Shown here: positions 17,419-26,777 of the stretch, one piece after another | Layout: every line of letters starts with the position of its first letter | Numbering within the stretch: the stretch's first letter is position 1 | Assembly (NCBI RefSeq): GCF_900106925.1 | Contig: NZ_FNNZ01000008.1 | Location: 62,001-126,000 of the forward strand | DNA: 64,000 nt | Direction: 5' to 3' | Origin: Thiocapsa roseopersicina | GTDB taxonomy: Bacteria > Pseudomonadota > Gammaproteobacteria > Chromatiales > Chromatiaceae | The notes under the pieces: model-generated | The model's database searches: none | What the model was told of the DNA's origin: nothing | What the model saw: the letters and a program-made list of their open reading frames with translations, nothing else | Position numbers and translations under genes: made by a program

Positions 17419-18000
17419 TTAGTTGCCCTCGTACTCGGCGAGGATCTTCACGCGGCGCTGCTGCACCGAGAAGATGTCGTACTCAGGCAGCATGTCGCGC
17501 TTGCCCATGCTGGTGACCGACACGATATCGCTGGCCGGGACACCCTTGCTGACCATGTAGTCGCGAATCGTCTCGGCACGACGCATACCGAGTGCCATGT
17601 TGTACTCGTCGGAGCCCTTCGCATCGGTGTGACCGACCAGCGAGATCTCTTCGCGGGTGTCGGTCGCATTCACCTGAGCGATGTAGTCGTCGAGGCGTTG
17701 CAGCTCGGCGTCGTTCACGATGTTCTGAATCTCGTACTTATCGAACTCGAAGTTCAGTCGAACGACGAATTCCTTCGGAACCACGGCGGCCTTGACGCAG
17801 GGCTCCAGATCGTTGGGGCCGTGCAGACTCTGCCAGCATTCGCCGTAGCTGGTCACCCAAGCCGTGCCTTCGGGCTGAGCTGACCAAAAGTGCTCGTAGT
17901 TGTAGTCGGCCTGAACCGACAGCGGAGCAGCCAATGTGACGGCCATCGCAAGCGGGGCTGCGAGCGCGGCCAGCCTTGAAGTCTTATTCTGTTTGCGCAT
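17419..18000 (-). CDS. OmpA-family (peptidoglycan-binding) periplasmic protein
   Basis: A 193-residue exported protein with an Ala-rich Sec signal (about 1-31, cleavage after VQA). The C-terminal OmpA-like domain holds VRLNFEFDKYEIQNI, the VGHTDAKGSDEYNMALGMRRAETIRDYM block and the RRVKI motif, which bind diaminopimelate in peptidoglycan. There is no beta-barrel and no lipobox. The mature N-terminus has a Trp- and Cys-containing linker (SYGECW and PCVKA) that could form a disulfide. Likely role: cell-envelope tethering. Confidence 0.88.
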   Translation of the reverse strand: MRKQNKTSRLAALAAPLAMAVTLAAPLSVQADYNYEHFWSAQPEGTAWVTSYGECWQSLHGPNDLEPCVKAAVVPKEFVVRLNFEFDKYEIQNIVNDAELQRLDDYIAQVNATDTREEISLVGHTDAKGSDEYNMALGMRRAETIRDYMVSKGVPASDIVSVTSMGKRDMLPEYDIFSVQQRRVKILAEYEGN

Positions 18001-18419
18001 CTTTTGGTTTCCTGTTCAGGTGGATGAATGATGATTCAAGCGTCGGCTTTGGCCTTGGGCGGAAGACATGTCAGGAAAAAGCAACATCATCGTCGTCGGA
18101 TCGCTCGTTCGCCGCGGGTCTGCCGTCTGAGGTCAGCTCATCGATTAAGATTGGGCGCGGACAGCTTAGACAGACCGCACTTGGGACAACGACATTTTAG
18201 CCTACAACAGGCACAAAAGTGCAACTTTTTTCGGTGCGCGAAACATATTTGCAACGACTGCTTCAGGAATGCCACATCAAGAGAGGGCAAATCGATCCTG
18301 GAGCCCAGCAGCGACGTGGCCTGCGAGCGCTCGACGAGGATTGTTGCTATTTCACAACTGCCGATTCCGGACACGACGCGACGTGATTTCTCGATCGAAA
18401 CCGGAAGGCACACGCTCAG
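18001..18419. other. Intergenic region, no gene seen
   Basis: About 420 bases upstream of two divergent genes. The only structure I notice is a short GCAC-AAAA-GTGC hairpin with a T run after it at about 18211-18231 on the plus strand, without any gene in front of it. It is too weak to call a small RNA. No convincing coding frame crosses the region. Confidence 0.45.
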
Positions 18420-18944
18420 ATGTACGCAGGGCAGGAGTCCGATGACGTGAATGGGTCCCGCCACCAGCACGGCCCCCGCATGCTCGCAACGCGAGTCGCG
18501 ATTCGTGACGCGGGGATCGCCATCGCGCAAGGTACGCGACGCGAGCTACTCATGTTCGATCGTACGCTCGACCTCGATCTGTACAGCACGGAGGAGTTCA
18601 TCGAGGCCGTCAAGACGCTTGCGCTCGCACAACCGGACTCGCCGGTACGAGTCCTCTTGAGCCGTCCCGACAAACACGACCAAAGCGGGAGCCGCATTGT
18701 CGGACTGGCGCAGCGTCTGACATCGAGGATCGCGATCCGGCGTCTTGCCGAGGACACCCCGGATCGTCCGGATGCCTTTTTGATCGGCGACCGGCGCGCA
18801 TACCTCAAGCGGCCATCCGCCGAAGGCAGCGAGGGCGTCGTCGATATGCACGGGCGACGGGAGGCGCATCGGCTGTGCGCCGACTTCGAGCAGATGTGGG
18901 AGCGCGCCGAGACCGACATCGAGGTCCGGCGCCTCCACCTCTGA
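18420..18944 (+). CDS. Uncharacterised DUF7931-like protein
   Basis: A soluble protein of about 174 residues resembling a gammaproteobacterial family of unknown function whose fold recalls phospholipase-D-like half domains. Visible family features are the run GTRRELLMFDRTLDLDLYSTEEFIEAV, followed by RVLLSRP, the SRIAIRRL strand and a C-terminal FEQMWERAE. There is no signal peptide or membrane segment. The start is uncertain: ATG 18420, GTG 18447 (with GGAG upstream) and ATG 18480 share the frame, and conserved sequence begins only after 18480. It converges on gltA. Confidence 0.65.
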   Translation: MYAGQESDDVNGSRHQHGPRMLATRVAIRDAGIAIAQGTRRELLMFDRTLDLDLYSTEEFIEAVKTLALAQPDSPVRVLLSRPDKHDQSGSRIVGLAQRLTSRIAIRRLAEDTPDRPDAFLIGDRRAYLKRPSAEGSEGVVDMHGRREAHRLCADFEQMWERAETDIEVRRLHL

Positions 18945-18998
18945 ACCCGCGCCGCGCCTTCCGGCGCGATGCACCCCGCCCGACCCGCGTGCGGCGAA

Positions 18999-20288
18999 TC
19001 AGCGTCGCTCGCTCAACAGCACGCGGTCGGTCTCTCGCGGCCCGACATAGATCTGACGCGGCCGAGCGATCTTGTTGCCGGGCGTCTGCTCCTGCTCCCA
19101 CCAGTGGGCGATCCAACCGGGAAGTCTCCCGATCGCGAACATCACGGTAAACATATTCACCGGAATTCCGATCGCGCGCAGGATGATGCCGCTGTAAAAG
19201 TCCACGTTGGGATAGAGCTGCCGGTCGATGAAGTAAGGGTCTTCGAGCGCGATCTCCTCGAGGCGACGCGCAATGTCGAGCAGCGGATCCTTCACCCCGA
19301 GCTGTGGCAGAAGCCGCTCCGCGACGTTCGCCAGCATCCGCGCGCGCGGGTCGAAATTCCGGTAGACCCGGTGCCCGAACCCCATCAACCGAACCTTGCT
19401 GTCCTTGTCTTTGGCCAGTCGGACATAGTCGTCCGGGGTCATCTGTCCCTGATGGATCTGCTCGAGCATCTCGAGCACCGCGACGTTCGCCCCGCCGTGC
19501 AGCGGACCCCAAAGCGCGCAGACGCCTGCCGCACAGGAGGCGAAGAGATTGGCCTGGCTCGAGCCGACCATACGCACCGTGGAGGTGGAGCAGTTCTGCT
19601 CGTGATCGGCGTGCAGCAATAGGATCAGGTTGAGTGCGTCTCGAACGATCGGCTCGCAGACATGCTGCTCGAAGGGCTGCGAGAACATCATGTGCAGAAA
19701 GTTCGGCACATATCTCAGCTTGGGATCCGGGTAGATGTACGGCAAACCTCTGGAGTGACGGTAGGCGTAGGCGGCGATGGTGCGGATCTTACTGATCAGT
19801 CCGGCAGAAGCGATCCGCACCGAATCCTTGTCCTGAATCTCAAAGATCTCCGGATGAAAACAGGACAGTGCATTGATCATTGCCGAGAGGATGGCCATCG
19901 GCGGCGCCGCGCGCGGAAAACCCTCGAAGTGATGCTTCATCCCCTCGTCGAGGTTGGCGCAACCGGTCAAATCCGCAGCAAAGGTGTCGTATTCCTCCGG
20001 GCTCGGCAGATGGCCGAAGATCAGGAGCCAAGCAATCTCGACGAAGTTCGGCGCCTGCTCGAACTGCTCGATCGGGATTCCTCGGTAGCGCAGGATCCCC
20101 TGCTCGCCATCGATAAAGGTAATGGCGCTTTGGCAACTCCCGGTATTGCCGTATCCAGGATCAAGGGTGATCAGGCCCGTATCCGCGCGCAGGTTTCGGA
20201 TATCGATTGCGCGCTCACCCTCGGTTCCCTCGATGATCGGGAAACGATAGGTCGCGTCGCCCACGGTCAAGGTCGCTTCGTCGGACAT
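18999..20288 (-). CDS. gltA: Citrate synthase (type II)
   Basis: Condenses oxaloacetate and acetyl-CoA at the entry of the TCA cycle. The 429-residue product has the hexameric type-II features: an N-terminal beta-rich domain, HADHEQNCSTSTVRMVGSSQANLF with catalytic His, GPLHGGANVAVLEML with the second His, and GFGHRVYRNFDPRA. The ATG at 20288 is preceded by GGAG at a good distance. A small GC hairpin without a T tract (18953-18968) lies between its end and the convergent gene. Confidence 0.96.
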   Translation of the reverse strand: MSDEATLTVGDATYRFPIIEGTEGERAIDIRNLRADTGLITLDPGYGNTGSCQSAITFIDGEQGILRYRGIPIEQFEQAPNFVEIAWLLIFGHLPSPEEYDTFAADLTGCANLDEGMKHHFEGFPRAAPPMAILSAMINALSCFHPEIFEIQDKDSVRIASAGLISKIRTIAAYAYRHSRGLPYIYPDPKLRYVPNFLHMMFSQPFEQHVCEPIVRDALNLILLLHADHEQNCSTSTVRMVGSSQANLFASCAAGVCALWGPLHGGANVAVLEMLEQIHQGQMTPDDYVRLAKDKDSKVRLMGFGHRVYRNFDPRARMLANVAERLLPQLGVKDPLLDIARRLEEIALEDPYFIDRQLYPNVDFYSGIILRAIGIPVNMFTVMFAIGRLPGWIAHWWEQEQTPGNKIARPRQIYVGPRETDRVLLSERR

Positions 20289-20422
20289 GACAGTCTCCAA
20301 GGGTTAAGGGGGAGAACCAACGCGGATCGGCGTTCGGGGTTTTTGGCTGCGTCCTGCCTCCGGCTATCAGCTATCAGGCTTCATCTGCTCGCTGGAGGCT
20401 GGAGGCCGCCCGCCGACAACCG

Positions 20423-21406
20423 TCAAATCTCCGAGACGACCTTATCGTAAAACGTCAGATAGTCGTCCGGCGTCGCGCCCTCGCGCCACTCGATCGCGGA
20501 GCGCGGGTGTTGATTGAGCTGCCCGGTGATGTTGTAGGGCACCGACGGACCCCAATCCAACTCCTTACGCAGCGGCAGCATGCGGTTCTGGATGACATCG
20601 ATGATGGGGCGGACGTTGAATTTGGGGTTGCGAAGAAAACCGAGCAGCAGCTCGGTATGGCAGTTCCCGGCGCCGCGACCGAAGCCGAAAATCGTCGAGT
20701 CGACCCGGTTGCACCCCAGGATGATGGCCTCGATCGTGTTGGCGAAGGCCAACTGGAGATTGTTGTGGGCGTGGATGCCGATCTCCTTGCCGGTACCTTC
20801 GAGTGCCGCGGTGTATTTGCGGTAGAGCCGGTCGATCTGCTCGCGGTAGAGATAACCGAAACTGTCGACGATCACCATGGTGCTGGCCGGCGTCTCGGCA
20901 ATCGCCTCGAGCACGGTATCGATCTCGGTCTCGGTGATGTTGGAGACGGCCATCAGGTTCGCGGTAGTCTCGTAGCCGAGCTCGGTGGCATGGCGGATCA
21001 TATCGACCGCCTCGGACACCTGATGGGCATAAAAGGCGACGCGGATCATCGAGAGTACGCTCTCGCTCGCGGGGATGAGCTGGGTCTGCCAGTCGCTCTT
21101 GCCCGCATCGGCCATGGCTGCAAGCTTGAGTCCGGTCGTCTCGGCATCGTGATCGCCGACCACGCGACGGAGATCCGTCTCGTCGCAGTGGCGCCAAGCA
21201 CCGAATTTGTCCTTCGGGAAGACGCGCGGCGAGTTCTTGTAGCCGATCTCCATGTAGTCGATGCCCGCATCGACACACGCGCGATAGATGGCCGTGACGA
21301 AGTCGTCGTCGAACCGGTGGGCGTTGACAAGCCCCCCATCGCGAACGGTGCAATCGAGCACCTTAAGCTCGGGTCGGAAAGTAATCCAGGGGGCCTTTTC
21401 GGACAT
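20423..21406 (-). CDS. HMG-CoA lyase-like / DRE-TIM aldolase-family enzyme
   Basis: A 327-residue TIM-barrel metal-dependent lyase or aldolase. The metal-binding DRE-type motif reads DCTVRDGG near the N-terminus, and the second metal site is GIHAHNNLQLAFAN, as in 4-hydroxy-2-oxovalerate aldolases and isopropylmalate synthases. It lacks the regulatory domain of the synthases. Substrate is unknown; several gammaproteobacteria carry such stand-alone aldolases with nucleotide-sugar or ketoacid genes. GGAG nine bases upstream supports the ATG at 21406. It lies between gltA and a response regulator with no obvious operon partner. Confidence 0.8.
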   Translation of the reverse strand: MSEKAPWITFRPELKVLDCTVRDGGLVNAHRFDDDFVTAIYRACVDAGIDYMEIGYKNSPRVFPKDKFGAWRHCDETDLRRVVGDHDAETTGLKLAAMADAGKSDWQTQLIPASESVLSMIRVAFYAHQVSEAVDMIRHATELGYETTANLMAVSNITETEIDTVLEAIAETPASTMVIVDSFGYLYREQIDRLYRKYTAALEGTGKEIGIHAHNNLQLAFANTIEAIILGCNRVDSTIFGFGRGAGNCHTELLLGFLRNPKFNVRPIIDVIQNRMLPLRKELDWGPSVPYNITGQLNQHPRSAIEWREGATPDDYLTFYDKVVSEI

Positions 21407-21533
21407 CAAACATGCTCCGGAGAATCATTTAAGATCGGCCATTTTGAGGCCCCGACGACTTCTGAGCAAACCCGACTTCGACGGGCTCGAAGCCGCACTC
21501 GGCCCCGAGAACAACCCGGACTCCACTCGGCAG

Positions 21534-22160
21534 TCAACGCGTCGCCGGCCCGTCCGCCGAAGCGATCAGGGCCATCCGCACCAGCTCGGCAAGCGAGTCG
21601 GCCCGCATCTTCTCCATGACGCGGGCGCGGTGGGCCTCGACCGTCTTGGCGCTCACGCCGAGCGCGGCGGCGATGTCTTTGTTGGATTTGCCGTCCGTGA
21701 CCATCGCCATGACCTCATGCTCGCGCGGCGTCAGCTCGGCGAGCCGCGCTGCGATATCGGCCCGTGCCGCCTGGTCGGCACGGTGTCTCTCGTCGTAGTC
21801 GAGTGCGCGCCGAATGCTGCGCAGCAGGTCTTCGTCGTGAAACGGCTTCTCGATGAAGTCAACCGCCCCGGCCTTCATCGCCTTGACGGCCATCGCGACA
21901 TCACCGTGTCCGGTGATCATAATGACAGGCAAGCGATAACCTTCGCGCGCGAGGTGACTCTGAAGCTCCAGGCCGCTCATCCCGGGCATCCGCACGTCGA
22001 GCAGAAGGCAGCCCGCACGCCCTGGATAATAGCTCGCGAGAAAGACGTCGGCCGACTCGTAGGTCTGGACGGACATACCGGTGGATTCAATCAACCACTG
22101 CAGAGAGGTGCGCATGGCTTGGTCGTCGTCGACGACGAAGACGGTTGCGTCGTGGGTCAT
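21534..22160 (-). CDS. FixJ-family response regulator (receiver + LuxR HTH)
   Basis: A 208-residue transcription factor. The receiver domain (about 1-120) has VFVVDDDQ, the phospho-acceptor Asp in LLLDVRMPGMSG, and the KPF motif. The LuxR-type HTH (about 140-200) reads LTPREHEVMAMVTDGKSNKDIAAALGVSAKTVEAHRARVMEK. Its start overlaps the stop of the upstream histidine kinase by four bases, so the two form a translationally coupled FixL/FixJ- or TtrS/TtrR-like pair. Targets are unknown; no divergent gene nearby suggests one. Confidence 0.93.
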   Translation of the reverse strand: MTHDATVFVVDDDQAMRTSLQWLIESTGMSVQTYESADVFLASYYPGRAGCLLLDVRMPGMSGLELQSHLAREGYRLPVIMITGHGDVAMAVKAMKAGAVDFIEKPFHDEDLLRSIRRALDYDERHRADQAARADIAARLAELTPREHEVMAMVTDGKSNKDIAAALGVSAKTVEAHRARVMEKMRADSLAELVRMALIASADGPATR

Positions 22161-24757
22161 GTCAGGCTCTCCAAGAGCTCGGATTCAGGCGCGGTCGTCG
22201 CCTCGGGCGTGTCGGCCCGCGCGAGCGGCAGCGCGACGTAGAAGATCGAGCCTTTTCCGGGCTCGGATTCGGCCCAGATGCGGCCGTCGTGATTCTCCAC
22301 GATGGTCTGGCTGATCGCCAAGCCCATGCCCATGCCGCCCTCCTTAGTCGTGAAGAATGGATGGAAGAGGTGCAGGATGCGATCCGCGGTGATTCCGGGA
22401 CCGGTGTCTTCGACCTCGACGATGGCCTGATCTCCTTGCACCCGGGTGCGGATATGGAGACGACGGCGCTCCTCCGGCGACTCATGCAAGGCGTCGATCG
22501 CGTTGCGAACCAGGTTCAACAGCACCTGCTCGATCTGAACCAGGTCGACATTGACCGGAATCGGATGCGCGCCGGGATCCAGCTCGATCTGCAATGCCAG
22601 CCGAGTGGTCTCGAACTCGACGAAGGAGCACACCTCGCGCACCAGATGATTGAGATCGGCATCGGTGCGGATCGGCGGTTGCTTGCCGACCAGGGCGCGC
22701 AGGCGACGAATGATCTCGCTCGCGCGTTGCGCCTGCACCGTGATTTGGCCCATGGCACCGACCAGGTCCTCGGTCTTGGATGTCGCGCTCTGCAGGCGGC
22801 GACTGCAGCCGTTGGCATAGTTGACGATCGCCGAGAGCGGCTGATTGAGCTCGTGCGCCATGCCGGTCGCCATCTCGCCCATGGTGCTGAGTCGGCACAC
22901 ATGCACCAGCTCGGCCTGATGCTGGCGGGCCTCCTGCTCGGCGCGGCGCACCGCGGTGATGTCGCGGGCATAGATGTTGAGATAGCCGAGATCCCGGATG
23001 GGCGCGAACAGGAGCGAATAGACCTGGCCCGCGATCTCCTGCTCCCGCTCTTGGGGCTCGCCGCTTTCCAGCGCCACGGCGATCTCGTCTCGCCAGTCCT
23101 CCGGCAGGCACTCGCCAGGGTCCGCACCCCAGGCCTGCAGCAAAGGGCGACTGGCGCGATTGGCATAGACGATCAGGCCGTCGCCCGTCACCCGCAGGAT
23201 CGGGTTCGGGCTCTCGCTGGCGAACCGCGCGAGGCTCTTGATCTCGCGCTCGGCCTGCTTGCGCGCCGTAATATCGTGGATATAGAGCGTATAGAAGCGC
23301 TCGGACTCCAGGTCGATCGGCACGATCGAGATCTCCACCGGGATCTCCGAGCCATCCGAGCGCAGGGCGACCAGCTCGCCGCGGCCCTGCGGCTCGCGGT
23401 GCAGGTGGCGCGAGCGGTCGAGGAGTCGCTGAAAGGCGGGGCGCGCGATCTCGGGCAGAAAGCGTTCGGCAAAGACGCTCCCCGTCGCCTCGCCGCGATC
23501 AAGCCCCAGCATCCGCTCGGCGGCCGGATTGAGCTCGATGATCCGACCGCCGTAGTCGAGCGTCACGATCGCATCCAGCGACGCCTCCATGACGGCCGCC
23601 TTGAGCGCCTCGCTCTCGCGCATCTCCGCCTGATGTTTGATGCTCATCTCCTCGCGCGCCTTGAGCACCAGTTGCGTGAAATGCTGGATCCATTCTTCGA
23701 GCAAGAGCAGTTGGTTGCCGTCGCGATGAAACCCGGGCTCCGGAATACCGAGCGCACGCTGCGAGAACCGCGTCATGCGTTTCAGCACCGCGTTCAGTCG
23801 CGACGACACCAGATAGATGACTGCGGTAAAGACCAGGATGTAGACCGCGGCGGCGATCCCGCGCTGCCGGCGCTCGAAGATGCGGACATGGCGCGACATC
23901 TTCTCCACCGCGGCATGCGGAACGAAGGTCGCAAACAGCACGCTGGAGTCGGCACCCTCGTATTCCGCCATGGACTGGGAGGTCACCAGGTAGCTCTCGG
24001 ACCAGTCCGAGAGCAGAGTTCCGGGAACCAGCATCTCGGAGTCAACGCTCGCGACGATCCGCTGATCGGCGCCGTCCACCAAGGCCACCGCGGCGCGCCC
24101 GACATAGACGCCGCGTTGGGAAGAAGCCAGAAAGGCGTCGTCGACGGGCACCAGAACCACCAGATGTCCCATTGCATAGCCGCCGGCATCCTCGACAGCA
24201 TCGCTGCTGAGCAAGTAGAGTCGCTCGCCGAATCGCTCGATGACGGAGCGTACCTCGCGCACGTTGAGCAAGCGCGTCGGGATCCGGGCCGCGATCTCTT
24301 CGGGCAACGGATCGTTGCCGGATTGAAAGACCTCTCGAACCCGACCCTGCGGGTCGGTCAACAGTACGTGACTCGGAGAGCTCAGCGCCTCGCGTTCGAA
24401 GAAATCCGGGAGCCAATGCGGACGAAACTCCTTGTAGACGACAGGTAAGGTATCGTCGTCCTCGAACCAGAACAGCGGCTCCAGATATTCGGAAAGGCGC
24501 CGATGGTTGGCAAGCAGGCGCGTGGTCGCCCCGTAGTTGGAGAGGTAACGGTCGAAACGAATCAGGCTCTCGCGCGCCCGCTGGTCGAGCTGCGCCTGGA
24601 GCTCCTGCTCGAAGATCTTGTCGACCTGACGGCTTTGCACTTGGTCCAGAAGCCCCCAAACCGCAAGTCCCACGGCCAGGCCGACCAGGATCGCGATGAC
24701 GGGCATGGGCACCCGCCGCAACAGGACAAACAGGATGGATTTGACGGAGAGCCGCAT
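22157..24757 (-). CDS. Membrane-bound PAS-domain sensor histidine kinase
   Basis: An 866-residue sensor. In order: a membrane helix (about 18-37), a large periplasmic region of nearly 290 residues, a second helix (about 327-346), two PAS domains (about 400-515 and 525-630), and a HisKA helix with phospho-His in GMAHELNQPLSAIVNYANG. The HATPase domain has N box LVRNAIDAL and DTGPGI. It pairs with the FixJ-type regulator. The ATG at 24757 directly abuts and shares a base with the arm of the 24757-24948 repeat, leaving no Shine-Dalgarno sequence. An internal ATG (MPVIAIL, about residue 18) would lose the basic n-region. No haem-binding PAS His is evident, so the signal is unknown. Confidence 0.9.
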   Translation of the reverse strand: MRLSVKSILFVLLRRVPMPVIAILVGLAVGLAVWGLLDQVQSRQVDKIFEQELQAQLDQRARESLIRFDRYLSNYGATTRLLANHRRLSEYLEPLFWFEDDDTLPVVYKEFRPHWLPDFFEREALSSPSHVLLTDPQGRVREVFQSGNDPLPEEIAARIPTRLLNVREVRSVIERFGERLYLLSSDAVEDAGGYAMGHLVVLVPVDDAFLASSQRGVYVGRAAVALVDGADQRIVASVDSEMLVPGTLLSDWSESYLVTSQSMAEYEGADSSVLFATFVPHAAVEKMSRHVRIFERRQRGIAAAVYILVFTAVIYLVSSRLNAVLKRMTRFSQRALGIPEPGFHRDGNQLLLLEEWIQHFTQLVLKAREEMSIKHQAEMRESEALKAAVMEASLDAIVTLDYGGRIIELNPAAERMLGLDRGEATGSVFAERFLPEIARPAFQRLLDRSRHLHREPQGRGELVALRSDGSEIPVEISIVPIDLESERFYTLYIHDITARKQAEREIKSLARFASESPNPILRVTGDGLIVYANRASRPLLQAWGADPGECLPEDWRDEIAVALESGEPQEREQEIAGQVYSLLFAPIRDLGYLNIYARDITAVRRAEQEARQHQAELVHVCRLSTMGEMATGMAHELNQPLSAIVNYANGCSRRLQSATSKTEDLVGAMGQITVQAQRASEIIRRLRALVGKQPPIRTDADLNHLVREVCSFVEFETTRLALQIELDPGAHPIPVNVDLVQIEQVLLNLVRNAIDALHESPEERRRLHIRTRVQGDQAIVEVEDTGPGITADRILHLFHPFFTTKEGGMGMGLAISQTIVENHDGRIWAESEPGKGSIFYVALPLARADTPEATTAPESELLESLT

Positions 24758-24948
24758 TAAACCGCGTCCAGAGCGACATGCTCATTTTCGAGTAAGCTCG
24801 ACGTTTGGTGCATCCACAATCCTCAGCGGAGACGCGGTTTAAAATGATATTTTTTAATATCTTAAACCACGTCGACTCCAACGGTCGTCACGTCTGCAGG
24901 GGCCGATCCCATCCACAAACATCGCATACCGCGCCGGGCGCGGTTTAA
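24757..24948 (+). repeat. Paired-palindrome intergenic repeat, copy 1
   Basis: Two units, each bounded by inverted arms: unit A 24757-24842 (TTAAACCGCGTCC ... GAGACGCGGTTTAA) and unit B 24862-24948 (TTAAACCACG ... CCGGGCGCGGTTTAA). They are separated by a 19-base AT-rich spacer containing ATATTTTTTAATAT. It is nearly the same sequence as the copy at 57072-57266, unit by unit and spacer by spacer. It fills the divergent gap between the kinase and the RDD gene; its left T is part of the kinase start codon and its right end runs into the RDD ribosome binding site (TTTAAGGA). Confidence 0.92.
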
Positions 24949-24955
24949 GGACACC

Positions 24956-25420
24956 ATGGACCTTGATATCAGCCTTGCCAAGACCCCTTCCTTGCTGCGC
25001 CGCATCGGGGCGTTGCTCTATGACAGCGTGCTGTTGCTCGGCGTTCTGATGTTCGCCGTCATGCTGGTCGTGTTCCCCTACACCGGCCTCACGGGCGCCT
25101 CGCCGAACGAGCACCCGATCCATCTGGCCCTGATGCAGGTCTACCTGGCGATCGTGATCTGCGGTTTCTACGTCTACTTCTGGACCCACGGCGGTCAGAC
25201 CCTGGGCATGCGTGCCTGGCGGTTTCGCGTCATCCGCGACGACGGCGAGAATCTGAACACACGCGATGCGCTCAAGCGCTTCGGCTGGGCGCTGTTGAGC
25301 CTCTTGCCGGCTGGACTCGGCCTCTGGTGGAGCCTGATCGACCGAGACGGTCTGGCCTGGCACGACCGCCAATCGCACACTCGGTTGGTCATGCTCCTGC
25401 GATCCGGAAAGAAACCCTGA
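24956..25420 (+). CDS. RDD family membrane protein
   Basis: A 154-residue inner-membrane protein with the RDD-domain layout: an N-terminal LLRRIGALLYDSVLL segment, three or four membrane helices, and the typical FYVYFWTHGGQTLGMRAWRFRVI block followed by LKRFGWALLSLLPAGLG and W(H)DRQSHTRLV. Function is unknown; some relatives act in cation or proton transport. The AAGGA ribosome binding site is formed where the preceding repeat ends. It converges with lptG, ten bases apart. Confidence 0.88.
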   Translation: MDLDISLAKTPSLLRRIGALLYDSVLLLGVLMFAVMLVVFPYTGLTGASPNEHPIHLALMQVYLAIVICGFYVYFWTHGGQTLGMRAWRFRVIRDDGENLNTRDALKRFGWALLSLLPAGLGLWWSLIDRDGLAWHDRQSHTRLVMLLRSGKKP

Positions 25421-25430
25421 TGCGCTGTCC

Positions 25431-26495
25431 CTAGCCCACCCGACGCAGCAAAAACAAGGCCCCGGTGATGAACAACAGCGGCGGCATGATCGCCGCGACC
25501 AGCGGGTCCAGCCCGAACAGCAGCGCGACGAATGCAAAGGTGCGGCTGACCAAATAATAGAGGATGCCGACCAGGACGCCGACGAAGATGCGTGGACCGA
25601 GCCCCGTGGTGCGCGCCGAGCCGAGGATGATCGGAATCGCCACGAAGATCATCGAAAGCGTCAGGACCGGGTGCAAAACCTTGCCCCAGAAGGCAACCTC
25701 GTAGGGCCCGGCATCCTGCTTGTTGAGCGTCATGAAGCGGATGTATTTATAGAGTCCCCACACCGGGAGCATCTGCGGAGCCACGACCACCACCTTGAGC
25801 AACCCCGGATCCAGCATCGAGTTCCATTCGGCCCGCTCCATGCGCTCCACCTCGACCCCCGCCGCGCTCACGCGGCTGCGCGCGATATCTTCCAGCACCC
25901 AACCGGCCTCGCTGTAGCGCGCACCGGCCGCGTGGGTTGCGACCAGCGAGCCTGCATCCGCGTCCACCTGGTAGATGAAGATGTCGCGCAGGCGCGTCGG
26001 CGAGGCGATCTCGCGAATATTCACGTAGGCACGATCGTCGATCGCCCAGAAGCCGTAAGGCGTCTGCTGGGTCACGTCGCCCGAGAGCGCTTGGCGTCGC
26101 AGCTCGAGACCGCGCTGCTCCGCAACCGGCGCGACGACCTCCCCGACGAACACCGCAAGCCCCGCCAGGAGCACACCGCCGAGCAGCCCGGCCCGAATGA
26201 TCCGCGCCACCGAGAAACCGGCGGCCCGCATCGCCACCAGCTCGGAGCGGCTCGCCAAGGCCCCGAGGCCAATCAAGGCGCCGATCAGGGTCGCGATGGG
26301 AAAGACCTGGTAGGCATAACGCGGCAGGCTCAACGCCATAAAGACCAACGCATCGGCCAGGCCATAACCATCGACCCCGACGGCGTCGATCTCGTCGGCG
26401 AGGATGAAGAAGCCGAGGAGCGGCAGCAGGATCCCGAGCGTGAGCAGGGTTCCGCCGATGACCGCACGCGCAAGATAGCGCTCGAGGATGATCAC
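25431..26495 (-). CDS. lptG: LPS export ABC transporter permease LptG
   Basis: One of the two permeases that extract lipopolysaccharide from the inner membrane with LptB and LptF. The 354-residue product has the six-helix layout: N-terminal LERYLARAVIGGTLLTLGI, the LptG-specific SRSELVAMRAAGFS coupling segment, a periplasmic beta-jellyroll (about 125-265), and three C-terminal helices. I use the GTG at 26495, which has GAGG nine bases upstream. lptF, which normally precedes lptG and is divergent from pepA, is absent: only 282 bases without a gene lie between lptG and pepA. Confidence 0.92.
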   Translation of the reverse strand: MIILERYLARAVIGGTLLTLGILLPLLGFFILADEIDAVGVDGYGLADALVFMALSLPRYAYQVFPIATLIGALIGLGALASRSELVAMRAAGFSVARIIRAGLLGGVLLAGLAVFVGEVVAPVAEQRGLELRRQALSGDVTQQTPYGFWAIDDRAYVNIREIASPTRLRDIFIYQVDADAGSLVATHAAGARYSEAGWVLEDIARSRVSAAGVEVERMERAEWNSMLDPGLLKVVVVAPQMLPVWGLYKYIRFMTLNKQDAGPYEVAFWGKVLHPVLTLSMIFVAIPIILGSARTTGLGPRIFVGVLVGILYYLVSRTFAFVALLFGLDPLVAAIMPPLLFITGALFLLRRVG

Positions 26496-26710
26496 GGCTT
26501 CGGGCCTCGTGCGACGACCCGGGCACAACCAAGGGCAGCCCGGACCGCGGACCTGGCTCGGGACGACCGACCCGCGGCGCCGCCATGTCGACGGGCTTCG
26601 ACCGCGCGGTCTCTTCCGGTAGACTCGTTATTCGACATCAAAAGCACCAGATCCGTGAACGGTCGACCATCGGCAGCGCGCCGCGTCGCGACCGAGCCAC
26701 TCCGACAAAT

Positions 26711-26737
26711 GACGCATACCGCACCGGGCGCGGTTTA
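26711..26737 (+). repeat. Fragment of the paired-palindrome repeat (unit B right end)
   Basis: About 27 bases that match the right end of unit B in copies 1 and 2 (GCATACCGC, then CCGGGCGCGGTTTA). No left arm or partner unit is seen within 200 bases, so this is a solo remnant. It lies in the lptG-pepA gap, where lptF would be expected. Confidence 0.7.
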
Positions 26738-26777
26738 GAACCCGCTTTCACCCAGGCCCTCCAACAGGAGTCCGACG

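Noticed and set aside
18953-18968. A terminator hairpin between gltA and the DUF7931-like gene
   Set aside because: The stem CGCGCC/GGCGCG is short and no T tract follows on either strand.
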